From Peptoniphilus ovalis (GTDB lineage: Bacteria; Bacillota; Clostridia; Tissierellales; Peptoniphilaceae), in NCBI RefSeq assembly GCF_018919265.1, contig NZ_JAHLQO010000001.1:248001-312000 (forward strand): a stretch of DNA of 64,000 nt, written 5' to 3'. Made by a program: the position numbers and the translations under genes. The notes under the pieces were generated by a model that was not told the DNA's origin, did not search any database, and saw only the letters and a program-made list of their open reading frames with translations. Positions within the stretch are counted from its first letter, which is position 1. The number at the start of each line of letters is the position of its first letter. This document shows, one piece after another, positions 44,695 to 54,393 of the stretch.

Positions 44695-47121
44695 ATGACT
44701 GAAAATAATTTTATAGAATCAGGAATTATTGATGTAGATATTGATAAAAAGATGAGATCATCTTATCTTGACTATTCTATGTCAGTAATTGTAGCGAGAG
44801 CTCTTCCAGATGTTAGAGATGGATTAAAACCTGTTCACAGAAGAATAATTTACGGAATGCAAGAACTAAATCTTGCATCAAATGGACCATACAGAAAGTC
44901 TGCAAGACTTGTTGGGGATGTAATGGGTAAGTTTCACCCTCATGGTGACTCTTCAATTTATGACGCAACAGTTAGACTTGCACAAGATTTTAGTACAAGA
45001 TATCCACTTGTAGATGGACAAGGAAACTTTGGTAACATCGACGGTGACGGTGCTGCGGCTATGCGTTATACCGAAGTTAAGATGACTAAGCTTGCAGAAG
45101 AAATGCTTAGAGACATTAAAAAGGACACAGTTGATTTTGTACCTAACTTTGATGAAAGTGAAACTGAACCAACAATTCTTCCTTCAAGATTTCCAAATTT
45201 AATTGTCAATGGATCAAGTGGTATTGCCGTAGGTATGGCTACAAATATGGCTCCACACAATATGAATGAAGCAATTGATGGAGTTATTGCTTATATTGAT
45301 AACGACAATATTTCAATAGATGAATTAAATGAAATAATTAAAGGACCTGACTTTCCAACTGGTGCTCAAATTATGGGAACAGATGGAATTAAAAAGGCCT
45401 ACAAAACTGGTAGAGGAAAAATTACTGTAAGGGCAATTGCAGAAATTAAAACTGTAAAGAAAAGAGAACAAATTGTAATTACAGAACTTCCATATCAAGT
45501 GAATAAATCAACTCTTGTTATGAAGATTGCAGATCTTGCAAAAAATAAAGAGATTGAAGGAATTTCAAATATTACAGATGCATCTAATAAAAAGGGAATC
45601 AACATTATAATTGATTTAAAAAGAGATGCAAATGCAGAAGTTGTATTAAATAAACTTTATAAAAATACACAAATGCAAACAACTTTTGGAATTATAAATC
45701 TTGCACTTGTAAATGGAAAACCAGAAATACTTAATCTTAAAGATTTAATAAGACATTATGTAGATCATCAAGTTGAAGTTGTAACTAGAAGAACTGTATT
45801 TGACTTAAATAAAGCTGAAGCTAGAGCTCATATTATCGAAGGACTTTTTATCGCTCTTGATAATATTGACAGAATTATAAAAATTGTTAGAGGATCTAAA
45901 GACGACAAGGAAGCAAAGGAAAAATTCCACGAAGAATTTAACTTAACTGATGCTCAATCTCAAGCAATTTTAGATATGAGAATTAGAAGACTTACTGGAC
46001 TTGAAAGAGAAAGACTTCAAGATGAGTACGATAAGCTTCAAGCTGATATTAAATGGTTTAAAGAAATACTTGAAAACAACGAAGTTCTTATGAATTTAAT
46101 AAAAGAAGAACTTACTGAAATCAAAGAAAAATATGGTGATTTAAGAAGAACTATAATATCACATGATGATACTGATATAGAAATCGAAGACATAATCAAA
46201 AAAGAAGATGTTGTAATTACACTTACTCAATTTGGATATATAAAGAGAATGAGTGAGGGAACTTACAAGCCACAAAAAAGAGGTGGCAGAGGTGTATCTT
46301 CAGGCAATATGAGAGAAGATGACTTTGTAAAAGAATTATTTGTAACATCAACTCATGATATGATTTTATTCTTTACATCTCTTGGAAATGTCTTTAAACT
46401 AAAAGCATACGAAATACCACAAGATTCTAGAACATCAAGGGGAACTGCAATTGTAAATCTTCTTGATCTAGAAGAAGATGAAAAGATAAGCTCAATTATT
46501 CCAGTTAAGGAATACGACCCAGAACTTAATTTCTTAATGGTAACTGAAAATGGTATAATTAAGAGAACATCATTTAAAGAATATAAAAATATTAGAAAAT
46601 CTGGCATAATCGCTATTAAACTTAATGAAGGTGACAAGCTAATCAATGTTCATTTAACTAAAAACGATGAAAATGTAATTTTAGTAACTAAGAAGGGACA
46701 ATCCATTAGATTTGATGAAGAACAAGTTAGAAAATCTGGAAGAAATTCAATAGGTGTTAAATCAATTGAACTTGCAGAAGGAGACAAAGTTGTATCATCA
46801 GATATTGCAGATGACAATAAGTATTTACTTGTAGTTTCTGAAAATGGATATGGAAAACTTACACAATTATCAAATTACAAGGTACAAAACAGAGGCGGTA
46901 AGGGAATCTTAACTTATAAGATTACTAATAAGACTGGCGATGTAGCAAGTGCTAGTGTAGTTGATAAAGAAGATGACATCATGATAATAGCAGATTCTGG
47001 AATTATTATAAGAATTTTAACAGATGATATTTCTGTACAAGGAAGAAATACATCTGGTGTTAAGCTAATGAATTTAAAAGATGCAAAAGTTGTGGCAGTG
47101 GCAAGATATATTGGTGACTAG
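44695..47121 (+). CDS. gyrA: DNA gyrase subunit A
   Basis: This 808-residue subunit has the breakage–rejoining domain with catalytic Tyr125 in AMRYTEVKM, the coiled-coil region around the [16 protein letters not shown] stretch, and a C-terminal beta-pinwheel with the GyrA-box-like [10 protein letters not shown]. The quinolone-resistance region reads [10 protein letters not shown], so Ser86 and Asp90 (E. coli 83 and 87) are wild-type. It is followed 9 bp later by the anti-sigma antagonist gene, so gyrase and the sigma module may share a transcript. Confidence 0.99.
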   Translation: MTENNFIESGIIDVDIDKKMRSSYLDYSMSVIVARALPDVRDGLKPVHRRIIYGMQELNLASNGPYRKSARLVGDVMGKFHPHGDSSIYDATVRLAQDFSTRYPLVDGQGNFGNIDGDGAAAMRYTEVKMTKLAEEMLRDIKKDTVDFVPNFDESETEPTILPSRFPNLIVNGSSGIAVGMATNMAPHNMNEAIDGVIAYIDNDNISIDELNEIIKGPDFPTGAQIMGTDGIKKAYKTGRGKITVRAIAEIKTVKKREQIVITELPYQVNKSTLVMKIADLAKNKEIEGISNITDASNKKGINIIIDLKRDANAEVVLNKLYKNTQMQTTFGIINLALVNGKPEILNLKDLIRHYVDHQVEVVTRRTVFDLNKAEARAHIIEGLFIALDNIDRIIKIVRGSKDDKEAKEKFHEEFNLTDAQSQAILDMRIRRLTGLERERLQDEYDKLQADIKWFKEILENNEVLMNLIKEELTEIKEKYGDLRRTIISHDDTDIEIEDIIKKEDVVITLTQFGYIKRMSEGTYKPQKRGGRGVSSGNMREDDFVKELFVTSTHDMILFFTSLGNVFKLKAYEIPQDSRTSRGTAIVNLLDLEEDEKISSIIPVKEYDPELNFLMVTENGIIKRTSFKEYKNIRKSGIIAIKLNEGDKLINVHLTKNDENVILVTKKGQSIRFDEEQVRKSGRNSIGVKSIELAEGDKVVSSDIADDNKYLLVVSENGYGKLTQLSNYKVQNRGGKGILTYKITNKTGDVASASVVDKEDDIMIIADSGIIIRILTDDISVQGRNTSGVKLMNLKDAKVVAVARYIGD

Positions 47122-47130
47122 GAGGACCTT

Positions 47131-47442
47131 ATGGACTTTAAACTAGAAAAAGAATTAACAGACGAATTTCTAATTTTGTACCCAAAGGGAGAACTTGATG
47201 TATACAATACAAAAAAGTTCAAGGAAAAATCATTAAAATTTTATGAAAAAGAACCAAAAGATATTTTATATGACTTCAGTGAATTAAAATATCTTGATTC
47301 AACAGGACTTGGATCACTTATTTATGTTCTAAAAGAAGTTGAAAAAAACAATCATAAAATAGTTATAGAAAATATTAACAATTCAATACTAAAACTTTTT
47401 AAAATAACAAAACTCGATGAAATGTTTGAAATTAGGAGATAA
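47131..47442 (+). CDS. STAS-domain anti-sigma factor antagonist (RsbV/SpoIIAA-like)
   Basis: This 103-residue STAS protein has FLILYPKGELDVYN at the start and the phosphorylation-site motif KYLDSTGLGSL with Ser57. In B. subtilis the unphosphorylated antagonist binds the anti-sigma kinase and frees the sigma factor. GGAGG precedes the ATG at 47131. It is the first of a three-gene partner-switch module behind gyrA. Conservation of Ser57 implies phosphoregulation, though the neighbouring kinase looks degenerate. Confidence 0.9.
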   Translation: MDFKLEKELTDEFLILYPKGELDVYNTKKFKEKSLKFYEKEPKDILYDFSELKYLDSTGLGSLIYVLKEVEKNNHKIVIENINNSILKLFKITKLDEMFEIRR

Positions 47443-47443
47443 T

Positions 47444-47791
47444 ATGGATACTTTAAAATATCAACTACCAAATGATGCTAAGTATTTTTCAACAGTAAGA
47501 CTAATGCTTACAGCTCTTTTAAATATATTAAATAGAGACATTGAAGAAATTGAAGATTTAAAAATGGCTGTTACAGAAACACTTAACATTGCTCATGATT
47601 TAAAAACTAAGGAAATAATAGATTTAGTATTTGAAATAGAAGAAAATAAAATAAAAATTTATGTAAATGAAATCGATCAAGAAAAACTAGATTCCTGTGA
47701 AGAACTTTCCCTTGCAAAAACTGTTATAGATTATCTAGTAGATGATTGTGTCTTTAAAGAAAAGACTATGATTTTAACTAAAGAATTTTAG
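47444..47791 (+). CDS. RsbW/SpoIIAB-like anti-sigma factor, ATP-binding motifs degenerate
   Basis: This 115-residue protein sits between the antagonist and sigma genes, where the anti-sigma kinase is expected. Its start resembles RsbW (LPNDAKYFSTVRLMLTALL). The N-box region reads DLKMAVTETLNIAHD, roughly like the Glu–Asn pair but with altered spacing. The DxGxG and GLGL ATP-lid motifs are not recognisable; the matching parts read YVNEIDQEK and LSLAKTVIDY. It may bind the sigma factor without kinase activity. The start at 47444 has AGGAGA upstream; the longer frame overlaps the previous gene needlessly. Confidence 0.75.
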   Translation: MDTLKYQLPNDAKYFSTVRLMLTALLNILNRDIEEIEDLKMAVTETLNIAHDLKTKEIIDLVFEIEENKIKIYVNEIDQEKLDSCEELSLAKTVIDYLVDDCVFKEKTMILTKEF

Positions 47792-47799
47792 GAAATATT

Positions 47800-48585
47800 A
47801 TGAATTTAAAAGAATACAACGAACTTGACAGAAGGCTCACAAAAGAGGAGAGAAAAGAACTTTTCAAAGAATATTATGAAACTAATGATCAAGAAATTAG
47901 AGATATATTAATTGAAGAACATCTCTATATAGCTGAAATTCTGTCAAAAAAATACACAGGAAAGGGAATAGATTATGATGACATATTTCAGGTCGCATCT
48001 ATTGGACTGATATATGCCATTCAAAGATATGACCCTAGCAAGGGATTTGAATTTTCATCATTTGCTACGCCTACAATAATAGGAGAGATAAAAAAATATT
48101 TTAGAGATAATGGTTGGACAATTAGAGTTCCAAGAAGAATACAAGAACTTTCTAAGAAGATTACAAATGCAACAGTTACACTTTCTCAAAAATATCAAAA
48201 AAATCCAACAATAGATGAAATTGCTGAATTTTTAAACTCAACACCTGAAGAAGTTATGGAAGCTATGGAAGCATCCAAGGTCTACACACCACAATCTTTA
48301 GATGTGACTTATAAATCAGGTGATGAAAATGAAATAAATCTTTCGGATTTAATTGGAGTGGATGAAGAATATTTCGATAAGATTGAGTCCAATGACTTTT
48401 TCAACAAATCAATGGAAAACTTAGATGAAGTTGAGAGAAAAATATTAATAGACAGATTTTTTAATAAAAAAACTCAAGTAGTAATAGCTAAAGATCTCAA
48501 TATATCACAAATGACAGTATCTAGAATTGAAAAGAAAGTTCTGGAAAAGATGAGAAAAGAATTAACTAAGACTATGGAGGTATAA
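47800..48585 (+). CDS. SigB/SigF-type RNA polymerase sigma factor
   Basis: This 261-residue sigma-70 family protein has region 2 (DYDDIFQVASIGLIYAIQRY, FSSFATPTIIGEIKKYFRD), region 3 (VPRRIQELSKKI) and region 4 HTH (TQVVIAKDLNISQMTVSRIEKKV). The F-S-S-F-A-T-P-T-I-x-G-E-I stretch is diagnostic of the SigB/SigF/SigG group. With no sporulation genes nearby it is likely a general-stress sigma factor rather than forespore SigF, but the two cannot be told apart by sequence alone here. It overlaps the next gene by one base (TAATG). Confidence 0.9.
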   Translation: MNLKEYNELDRRLTKEERKELFKEYYETNDQEIRDILIEEHLYIAEILSKKYTGKGIDYDDIFQVASIGLIYAIQRYDPSKGFEFSSFATPTIIGEIKKYFRDNGWTIRVPRRIQELSKKITNATVTLSQKYQKNPTIDEIAEFLNSTPEEVMEAMEASKVYTPQSLDVTYKSGDENEINLSDLIGVDEEYFDKIESNDFFNKSMENLDEVERKILIDRFFNKKTQVVIAKDLNISQMTVSRIEKKVLEKMRKELTKTMEV

Positions 48586-49250
48586 TGAATAGAAATAAAT
48601 ACCTAGTAAACCTACTAAAGATTGTAAATGCTTTTGAAATAATAGTTTCAATACTTTTAATTATAGGAGTTGTTATTTCAGTACCAGATATTTTAAAATA
48701 TTACATTAAAATACTCACTAATAATGCAACATTATCCTATGAAATATTTCAACATTTTCTATCACATGTACTTTTATTAGTAATAGCCATAGAATTTGTG
48801 GTTCTAATGATTGCACATACTGACACAAATATTATACATCTTATACTTCTTGTAATTTCTAGAAAAATGCTTGTATATTCAGAAACTATGCCAGACTTAT
48901 TAATTGCAACAATAGCAATAGCAATATTATTTGCAATTAAAAAATACTTAATAACTGGAGTTAACTTTGATGGATTAGATACAGCTGAAAATGAATATTC
49001 AGCATCTATTCCTATTACGAGACTTAATTCAAAGTATGGATTTGATATTGAAAAGGGTAAATCTGAAACTCTTGGAGGATATGTTTCACTACTTCTCGAA
49101 GAAAATGCAGAGGAGCCTGAAGTTGGTGTAATAGTAAGTGATAAAAAGCACATTTTCCAAATTGTAAAGATGGCATCAGGCGGAGTAATTGAAACAATAT
49201 CTGTCGAAAATATTGACGAAGTAAAAGAAATAAATGACAATAAAAAGTAA
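48585..49250 (+). CDS. PsiE-like membrane protein with C-terminal CorC_HlyC-like domain
   Basis: This 221-residue protein has four membrane segments (residues ~10–31, ~60–83, ~86–99, ~103–122) and a cytoplasmic tail of ~90 residues. The membrane part, with the HLILLVISRKMLVY stretch, resembles PsiE. The tail, with SKYGFDIEKGKSETLGGYV, a G-x-x-V turn and FQIVKMASGGVIETI, matches the CorC_HlyC transporter-associated fold. The gene is translationally coupled to the sigma factor (TAATG), so it is the fourth gene of the module and may sense or transmit a signal. The function is unknown. Confidence 0.75.
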   Translation: MNRNKYLVNLLKIVNAFEIIVSILLIIGVVISVPDILKYYIKILTNNATLSYEIFQHFLSHVLLLVIAIEFVVLMIAHTDTNIIHLILLVISRKMLVYSETMPDLLIATIAIAILFAIKKYLITGVNFDGLDTAENEYSASIPITRLNSKYGFDIEKGKSETLGGYVSLLLEENAEEPEVGVIVSDKKHIFQIVKMASGGVIETISVENIDEVKEINDNKK

Positions 49251-49289
49251 AATTTTAAGATTTTATGATATAATACCTAAGAAGATCTT

Positions 49290-49313
49290 GAGACCGATTT
49301 TTCGGTCTCTTTT
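49290..49313 (+). terminator. Rho-independent terminator ending the gyrase–sigma operon
   Basis: GAGACCG-ATTTTT-CGGTCTC is followed by TTTTATTTT. Confidence 0.85.
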
Positions 49314-49341
49314 ATTTTGTAACAAATTATAGGAGAATATA

Positions 49342-50982
49342 TTGAATTTTAAAGAACTAAATTTATCAAGAGAAGTTTTAAATGCACTAGATGATATGGG
49401 TTTTAATGAGCCTTCTAAGGTGCAAGAAGAAAGCATTCCATATGCATTAGAGGGTCGTGACATTTTAGTTGAAGCCCAAACTGGTACAGGAAAGACTGCT
49501 TCTTTTGGTATTCCAATGATAGAAAAATTAGAAAAAAGTGACCATATAAAGGGACTTGTACTTGTTCCTACAAGAGAACTTGCAAGACAAGTTTCTGATG
49601 AATTAAAGAAAATCGCAAAGTACAAAAAGTTTATAAAAATCCTTCCAATTTATGGTGGAGCTGACATGGGCAGACAGTTTAGAGAACTTAGAAATGGAGT
49701 AGACATTGTCGTAGGTACTCCTGGAAGAGTAATGGATCACATGAGAAGAAAGACAATTCTTCTTGATAATCTTGAAATTCTTGTCCTTGATGAAGCTGAT
49801 GAAATGTTTGATATGGGCTTTCGAGATGACATGAAGACAATTATTGAAAAGACAAATCCAAATAGAATAACTTCATTTTATTCAGCAACTTTAGGAAATG
49901 ATATAAAACAGTTTTCAAAACTTTATCAGAATAATCCTGAAAAAATTGTAATTGAAAAGAAGGAGCTAACTCAAGAGAGAATCAATCAGTATTATTTAGA
50001 AATGAATAATAATATGAAAAGTGAGATTTTAAACAGACTAATTATGATTTATAAGCCAAAGAAATCCATAATTTTTTGCAACACTAAGAGAATGGTTGAA
50101 AAACTTGAAACAGAGCTTGCAAAAAAGGGCTACAAAGTTGATTCACTTCATGGAGATATGCGTCAAGGCTCAAGAGATAGCGTAATGAAAAAGTTTAGAG
50201 AAAACTCCATAGATATTTTAATTGCAACTGATATTGCTGCACGTGGTCTTGATGTTGATGATATAGATGTTGTATTTAATTACGATTTTCCGCAACAAAA
50301 TGAATACTATGTCCATAGAATTGGAAGAACTGCAAGAGCTGGTAAAAATGGAATTTCCTTTACATTTTTAACAAGTAAAGACTTCCACAAATTAGCTGAA
50401 ATTGAAAAATATACTAATGCAAATATGGAAAAAATTTCTCTTCCAACTCTTGATGATGTAAAAGATTCTAATGAAGAGCATTTATTTGAAATGATTAAGG
50501 AAAATATCTCAAAGGAAAATAGTGAGCAATATGTAAATTTATTAAACAGACTTCTTGCAGAGGGAAATAGCCTATATGATATAGCGGCATCACTTATTGA
50601 ACTTTTAGACAATGCAAATATTAGCGAAAACTTCTCAGAACTTAAAAACGTTGATTATGGCAAAAAACTTAGCATCAAGAAAAATAATTCTAAAAAAAGA
50701 GAAGAAAGACGCGAAAAGAAAAGAGATAAGAAAGAAAAGAAAAGAAATTATCCTGAAATCTTTATAAACAAGGGAAAAAGAGATGGTCTAGATAACAACG
50801 AAATCATAAGACTTATTAGAAAGTACACAAATCTTTCTGCAAAGGATATTGGAAAGATTTCTCTAATGCCAAGCTTTACCTTTGTTGAAATTCCAGAAAA
50901 TAAAATTGTAGATGCAGCTGGAGATCTTGATGGCAGAAAAGTTAAGGGCAAGACTATTAAAGTTGAATTAGCTTCAAAATAA
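49342..50982 (+). CDS. DEAD-box ATP-dependent RNA helicase (CshA/DeaD type)
   Basis: This 546-residue helicase has the Q motif SKVQEESIP, motif I AQTGTGKT, PTRELA, VGTPGR, DEAD (VLDEADEMFD), SAT, and motif VI HRIGRTARAG. The linker ~440–475 is Lys/Arg-rich. A C-terminal DbpA-type RNA-binding domain follows (residues ~477–546, EIFINKGKRDGLDNNEI). It remodels RNA in ribosome assembly, mRNA decay or cold growth. The start is TTG at 49342, with AGGAG seven bases upstream. It is a single gene flanked by terminators. Confidence 0.96.
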   Translation: MNFKELNLSREVLNALDDMGFNEPSKVQEESIPYALEGRDILVEAQTGTGKTASFGIPMIEKLEKSDHIKGLVLVPTRELARQVSDELKKIAKYKKFIKILPIYGGADMGRQFRELRNGVDIVVGTPGRVMDHMRRKTILLDNLEILVLDEADEMFDMGFRDDMKTIIEKTNPNRITSFYSATLGNDIKQFSKLYQNNPEKIVIEKKELTQERINQYYLEMNNNMKSEILNRLIMIYKPKKSIIFCNTKRMVEKLETELAKKGYKVDSLHGDMRQGSRDSVMKKFRENSIDILIATDIAARGLDVDDIDVVFNYDFPQQNEYYVHRIGRTARAGKNGISFTFLTSKDFHKLAEIEKYTNANMEKISLPTLDDVKDSNEEHLFEMIKENISKENSEQYVNLLNRLLAEGNSLYDIAASLIELLDNANISENFSELKNVDYGKKLSIKKNNSKKREERREKKRDKKEKKRNYPEIFINKGKRDGLDNNEIIRLIRKYTNLSAKDIGKISLMPSFTFVEIPENKIVDAAGDLDGRKVKGKTIKVELASK

Positions 50983-50986
50983 AGAA

Positions 50987-51017
50987 ATCTCCCAGATTAA
51001 ACTGGGAGATTTTTTTA
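50987..51017. terminator. Terminator between helicase and YczE-like gene
   Basis: AATCTCCCAG-attaaa-CTGGGAGATT has a T-run after it and A-rich DNA before it. It serves the helicase gene and may also serve the convergent gene. Confidence 0.85.
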
Positions 51018-51668
51018 AATTTGTTCAATTTTTTTGACAATTGGCTCTATATATTTACTAAATTTCTTTACAAAAAATCCAACGAATATGGCAGATATAA
51101 TTGTTCCTTCTCTTATTCCTTCAATTTTTCCAAGGAAAATCAAAGAAATAATAATTGCAAGACTTACCATAGTTATGTCAAATACCATTTTTATGTCTCC
51201 AAAGGTTTTATCTTTAAAATACTTTTTATTAACTGCTTGGATAAACCCTTCAACTGGCATATTTATAAGATTAACTGATAGATAAAAATTAAATCCAATT
51301 GCTGTTAATAATACAGACATAAGTATCATTAGAAGACTTCCAAAATAAGTTGGAATTTTAAAATCTCCCACGAAAAATTCTGCATAGTCTATAAAAAATC
51401 CAAATAATGTCGAGAATAACAGCTGAGATAGATTATAAATTTTAAATTCATTTTTTAAAATTATAATTTGTAAAATCAACATAATTATAAATAAAACTAT
51501 GACCATTTTCCCAAGGCTTACATTTATAACTTTACTTACAGTGTATGGAAAGGAATTTATAGGAGTGATTCCAAGCCCTGAATTTAAGGAGATTCTAACT
51601 CCAATTGCCATTATAAATAGTCCTAAAATGTATATCAGTGATTTAATAATTATTGTTTTTGCTTTCAT
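51015..51668 (-). CDS. YczE-like (DUF6198) membrane protein, paralogue 2
   Basis: This 217-residue protein has five or six membrane segments and the family pieces IGVRISLNSGLGITPINSFP, LINMPVEGFIQA and EGIREGTIISAIFVGFFVKK. Its neighbour at 51766–52419 has exactly the same length and is similar throughout, so they arose by tandem duplication. Each has its own terminator. YczE-like proteins are of unknown function; B. subtilis YczE affects an antibiotic synthase. No substrate can be proposed. Confidence 0.82.
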   Translation of the reverse strand: MKAKTIIIKSLIYILGLFIMAIGVRISLNSGLGITPINSFPYTVSKVINVSLGKMVIVLFIIMLILQIIILKNEFKIYNLSQLLFSTLFGFFIDYAEFFVGDFKIPTYFGSLLMILMSVLLTAIGFNFYLSVNLINMPVEGFIQAVNKKYFKDKTFGDIKMVFDITMVSLAIIISLIFLGKIEGIREGTIISAIFVGFFVKKFSKYIEPIVKKIEQI

Positions 51669-51733
51669 CTTTCTTCCCCTAAAATTTTATTTTAAAGATT
51701 ATACCATATTTTATTAAAAAATTTTACATATAT

Positions 51734-51759
51734 AAAAAAACTCTCTAGAAATTGAGAGT
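51734..51759 (-). terminator. Rho-independent terminator
   Basis: On the minus strand AACTCTC-AATTTCTA-GAGAGTT is followed by TTTTTT. It ends the upstream YczE-like paralogue. Confidence 0.78.
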
Positions 51760-51765
51760 TAATTA

Positions 51766-52419
51766 TTATAGACTTTCTAATTTTTCTTCAAATGGAATTA
51801 TAATTTTTGAGAATATCTTTACAAAAAATCCTACAAATATAGCACTTAATACTGTTCCTTCTCTTATTCCTTCAAGTCTTCCTAAAAACACAAAGGAAAG
51901 AATTATTGCAATTATAACCATTGATACATCGATAACAATTTTAATGTCTCCAAAACTTTTTTGTGGAAGATATTTGTATTTTATAGCTTCTACAAATCCC
52001 TCAATGGGCATATTGATAAGTTTTGTTGAAACATAAGTAGTTAGTCCAAGTGCAATTAAAATTATACTTATAAGAAGTAAAATTAAACTTCCAAAGTATG
52101 ATGGTATTGTAAAATCTCCAATTAAATTTTTTGTAAAATCTGTGAAAAATCCAAATAAATACGAAAAAATAATTTGGCTTAAATTATAAATTTTAAATTC
52201 ACTTCTTAAAATTAATATTTGCAAAACTAAGATTAAACCAAATATAAAAGTAATCATGTGCCCTAAGTCAAATCCAAAGGAAAGATTTAAAACATAGGGT
52301 ATGGAATTTATTGGAGAAATACCAAGGCCTGAATTAATTGAAAAACTAACTCCCAAAGCCATTACAAATAAACCCACGATATAAACTATAGATTTAATTA
52401 ATAATTTCTTTAAATTCAA
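51766..52419 (-). CDS. YczE-like (DUF6198) membrane protein, paralogue 1
   Basis: This 217-residue tandem paralogue of the protein at 51015–51668 shares LGVSFSINSGLGISPINSIP, EFKIYNLSQ, GDFTIPSYFGSL, INMPIEGFVEA and EGIREGTVLSAIFVGFFVK. Terminators on both sides isolate it, so the two paralogues are transcribed separately. A multi-pass inner-membrane location is clear; the function is not. Confidence 0.82.
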   Translation of the reverse strand: MNLKKLLIKSIVYIVGLFVMALGVSFSINSGLGISPINSIPYVLNLSFGFDLGHMITFIFGLILVLQILILRSEFKIYNLSQIIFSYLFGFFTDFTKNLIGDFTIPSYFGSLILLLISIILIALGLTTYVSTKLINMPIEGFVEAIKYKYLPQKSFGDIKIVIDVSMVIIAIILSFVFLGRLEGIREGTVLSAIFVGFFVKIFSKIIIPFEEKLESL

Positions 52420-52450
52420 ATAATCATCTCTTTTCTATATATATTATATC

Positions 52451-52477
52451 ACAAAAAATCCCCTGAATTCAGGGGAT
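52451..52477 (-). terminator. Rho-independent terminator after the metal ATPase
   Basis: ATCCCCTGAATTCAGGGGAT at 52458–52477 is a perfect 20-bp palindrome, with a minus-strand T-run after it. Confidence 0.85.
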
Positions 52478-54384
52478 TAGTTATAATCTATAGGATCTTC
52501 GTGTTTCATAAACATGCATCTTATTGCATTTAATGCTGCTATAATCGTTACACCTACATCTGCAAAAATTGCAGCCCACATTGATGCAAATCCTAATGCT
52601 CCAAGTATTAACACAATTACTTTAACTCCAATAGAGAAGTAAATATTTTGTTTTACTATTCTAAGACATTTCTTAGAAAGCTTTATTGCAGTTGAAATTT
52701 TAAATGGGTCGTCATCCATTAAGATTACATCTGCAGCTTCAATTGCAGCATCAGAACCCATAGCGCCCATGGCAATACCAATATCTGCACGAGTTAGAAC
52801 TGGTGCATCATTTATTCCGTCTCCAACGAAGGCAACTTTTTTGTTTTCATCATTATTGTTATCAAGAATTTCTTCAAGCTTAGTTACCTTATCTTGAGGA
52901 AGAAGTTCTGCATAGTATTTATCTAGACCTAATTCATTTGCCACATCTTCTGCAACTACTTTACTGTCACCAGTAAGCATAATTGTTTCTGAAATTTTAT
53001 TTTTCTTAAGTGCCTTAATGGCTTGTCTTGAATTTTTCTTTATAGTGTCTGAAATTACAATATGACCTTCGTATTCTCCATTAATTGCAACATGGATAAT
53101 AGTCCCTGTTTTTTCACAATTGTGCCATTTGATGTCAAATTTCTCCATCATTTTGACATTTCCAACATATACAAGATTTCCATTTACCATGGCAGAAATT
53201 CCGTGACCTGCAATTTCTTTTATATCTTCAACTTTGCAATCATCAGCTTCATTTGGGTATGCCTTTCTAAGTGAGTCGGCAATAGGGTGAGTTGAGTATC
53301 TCTCAACATGAGCAGCAATGTGAAGAAGTTCTTCAGGAGATTTATCCTCTGGATGAATTGCAGTAACTTCAAATGAACCTTCTGTAAGAGTTCCAGTCTT
53401 GTCAAAAATCACCTTGTCAGTTTTTGAAAGAACTTCCATAAAGTTAGAGCCCTTTACAAGGATTCCTTCCTTACTTGCTCCGCCAATTCCAGCAAAAAAT
53501 GATAAAGGAATTGAAATCACAAGAGCACATGGACATGAAATTATAAGAAAAGTTAATGCTCTATAAATCCATGTAGAAAAATTTGCATCTCCTCTTGTTA
53601 AAATTCCAAAAACTGAAGGAAGAATTGCAAGAGCAAGTGCAAGATATACAACTACTGGAGTGTAAATTCTTGCAAATTTCGTAATAAAGTTTTCTGTCTT
53701 AGACTTTCTACTTGATGCCTCTTCAATAAGTTCAAGAACCTTTGTAGCAGTTGACTCGCCAAATTCTTTTGTAGTCTTAACTCTAATTACACCTGATAAA
53801 TTTATTGAACCAGAAAATACTTTACTTCCCACTTCAACATCTCTTGGAAGAGATTCACCAGTTAGGGCTGCAGTATCAAGAGTTGAATGACCTTCAACAA
53901 CATCACCATCTAGTGGAATTTTTTCACCAGGTTTAATAATTATAATTGATCCAATTTCAACATCATCTGGGTCAACTTCTATTAATTCTCCATTTTCATC
54001 TTCAATATTTGCATAATCAGGAGCAATATCCATTAAATCAGAAATTGACTCTCTGCTCTTTCCAACAGCATAGGATTGAAAAAATTCTCCAATTTGATAG
54101 AAAAGCATAACGGCAATTGCTTCTACATAGTCGCCGCTTCCGCTATAAATTGCAAGAATTATAGCACCTATTGTGGCAATACTCATAAGTAGTGATTCAT
54201 CAAAGGGCTGTTTATTTTTTATACCGTGAAGTGCATTTAATAAAATATCATATCCTATTATTAAATATGGAATAAGGTATGCGATAAATCTTGGAAATCC
54301 CTCTAAGGGAATAAAGTGAAGAATAACAAGTAGAAGTGCCGAAATAATTATTCTAGTTAAATTTTTCTTTTGCTTCTTATTCAT
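52477..54384 (-). CDS. P1B-type zinc/cadmium-translocating ATPase
   Basis: This 635-residue heavy-metal pump has eight membrane segments, the CPC motif (LIISCPCALVISIP) in helix 6, the phosphorylation site DKTGTLTEG, the HP motif (YSTHPIADSL), and GDGINDAP. Helix 8 reads IFADVGVTIIAALNAIR, with the Asp typical of Zn/Cd/Pb pumps (ZntA/CadA class) rather than copper pumps. It has no N-terminal metal-binding domain; that domain is a separate gene just upstream. It expels metal across the membrane. It is probably controlled by the divergent ArsR/SmtB repressor. Confidence 0.95.
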   Translation of the reverse strand: MNKKQKKNLTRIIISALLLVILHFIPLEGFPRFIAYLIPYLIIGYDILLNALHGIKNKQPFDESLLMSIATIGAIILAIYSGSGDYVEAIAVMLFYQIGEFFQSYAVGKSRESISDLMDIAPDYANIEDENGELIEVDPDDVEIGSIIIIKPGEKIPLDGDVVEGHSTLDTAALTGESLPRDVEVGSKVFSGSINLSGVIRVKTTKEFGESTATKVLELIEEASSRKSKTENFITKFARIYTPVVVYLALALAILPSVFGILTRGDANFSTWIYRALTFLIISCPCALVISIPLSFFAGIGGASKEGILVKGSNFMEVLSKTDKVIFDKTGTLTEGSFEVTAIHPEDKSPEELLHIAAHVERYSTHPIADSLRKAYPNEADDCKVEDIKEIAGHGISAMVNGNLVYVGNVKMMEKFDIKWHNCEKTGTIIHVAINGEYEGHIVISDTIKKNSRQAIKALKKNKISETIMLTGDSKVVAEDVANELGLDKYYAELLPQDKVTKLEEILDNNNDENKKVAFVGDGINDAPVLTRADIGIAMGAMGSDAAIEAADVILMDDDPFKISTAIKLSKKCLRIVKQNIYFSIGVKVIVLILGALGFASMWAAIFADVGVTIIAALNAIRCMFMKHEDPIDYN

Positions 54385-54393
54385 CTTTTTACC

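Noticed and set aside
44695-47121. Quinolone-resistance substitutions in GyrA
   Set aside because: The region reads [10 protein letters not shown] with Ser and Asp at the key positions, the sensitive-type pattern.
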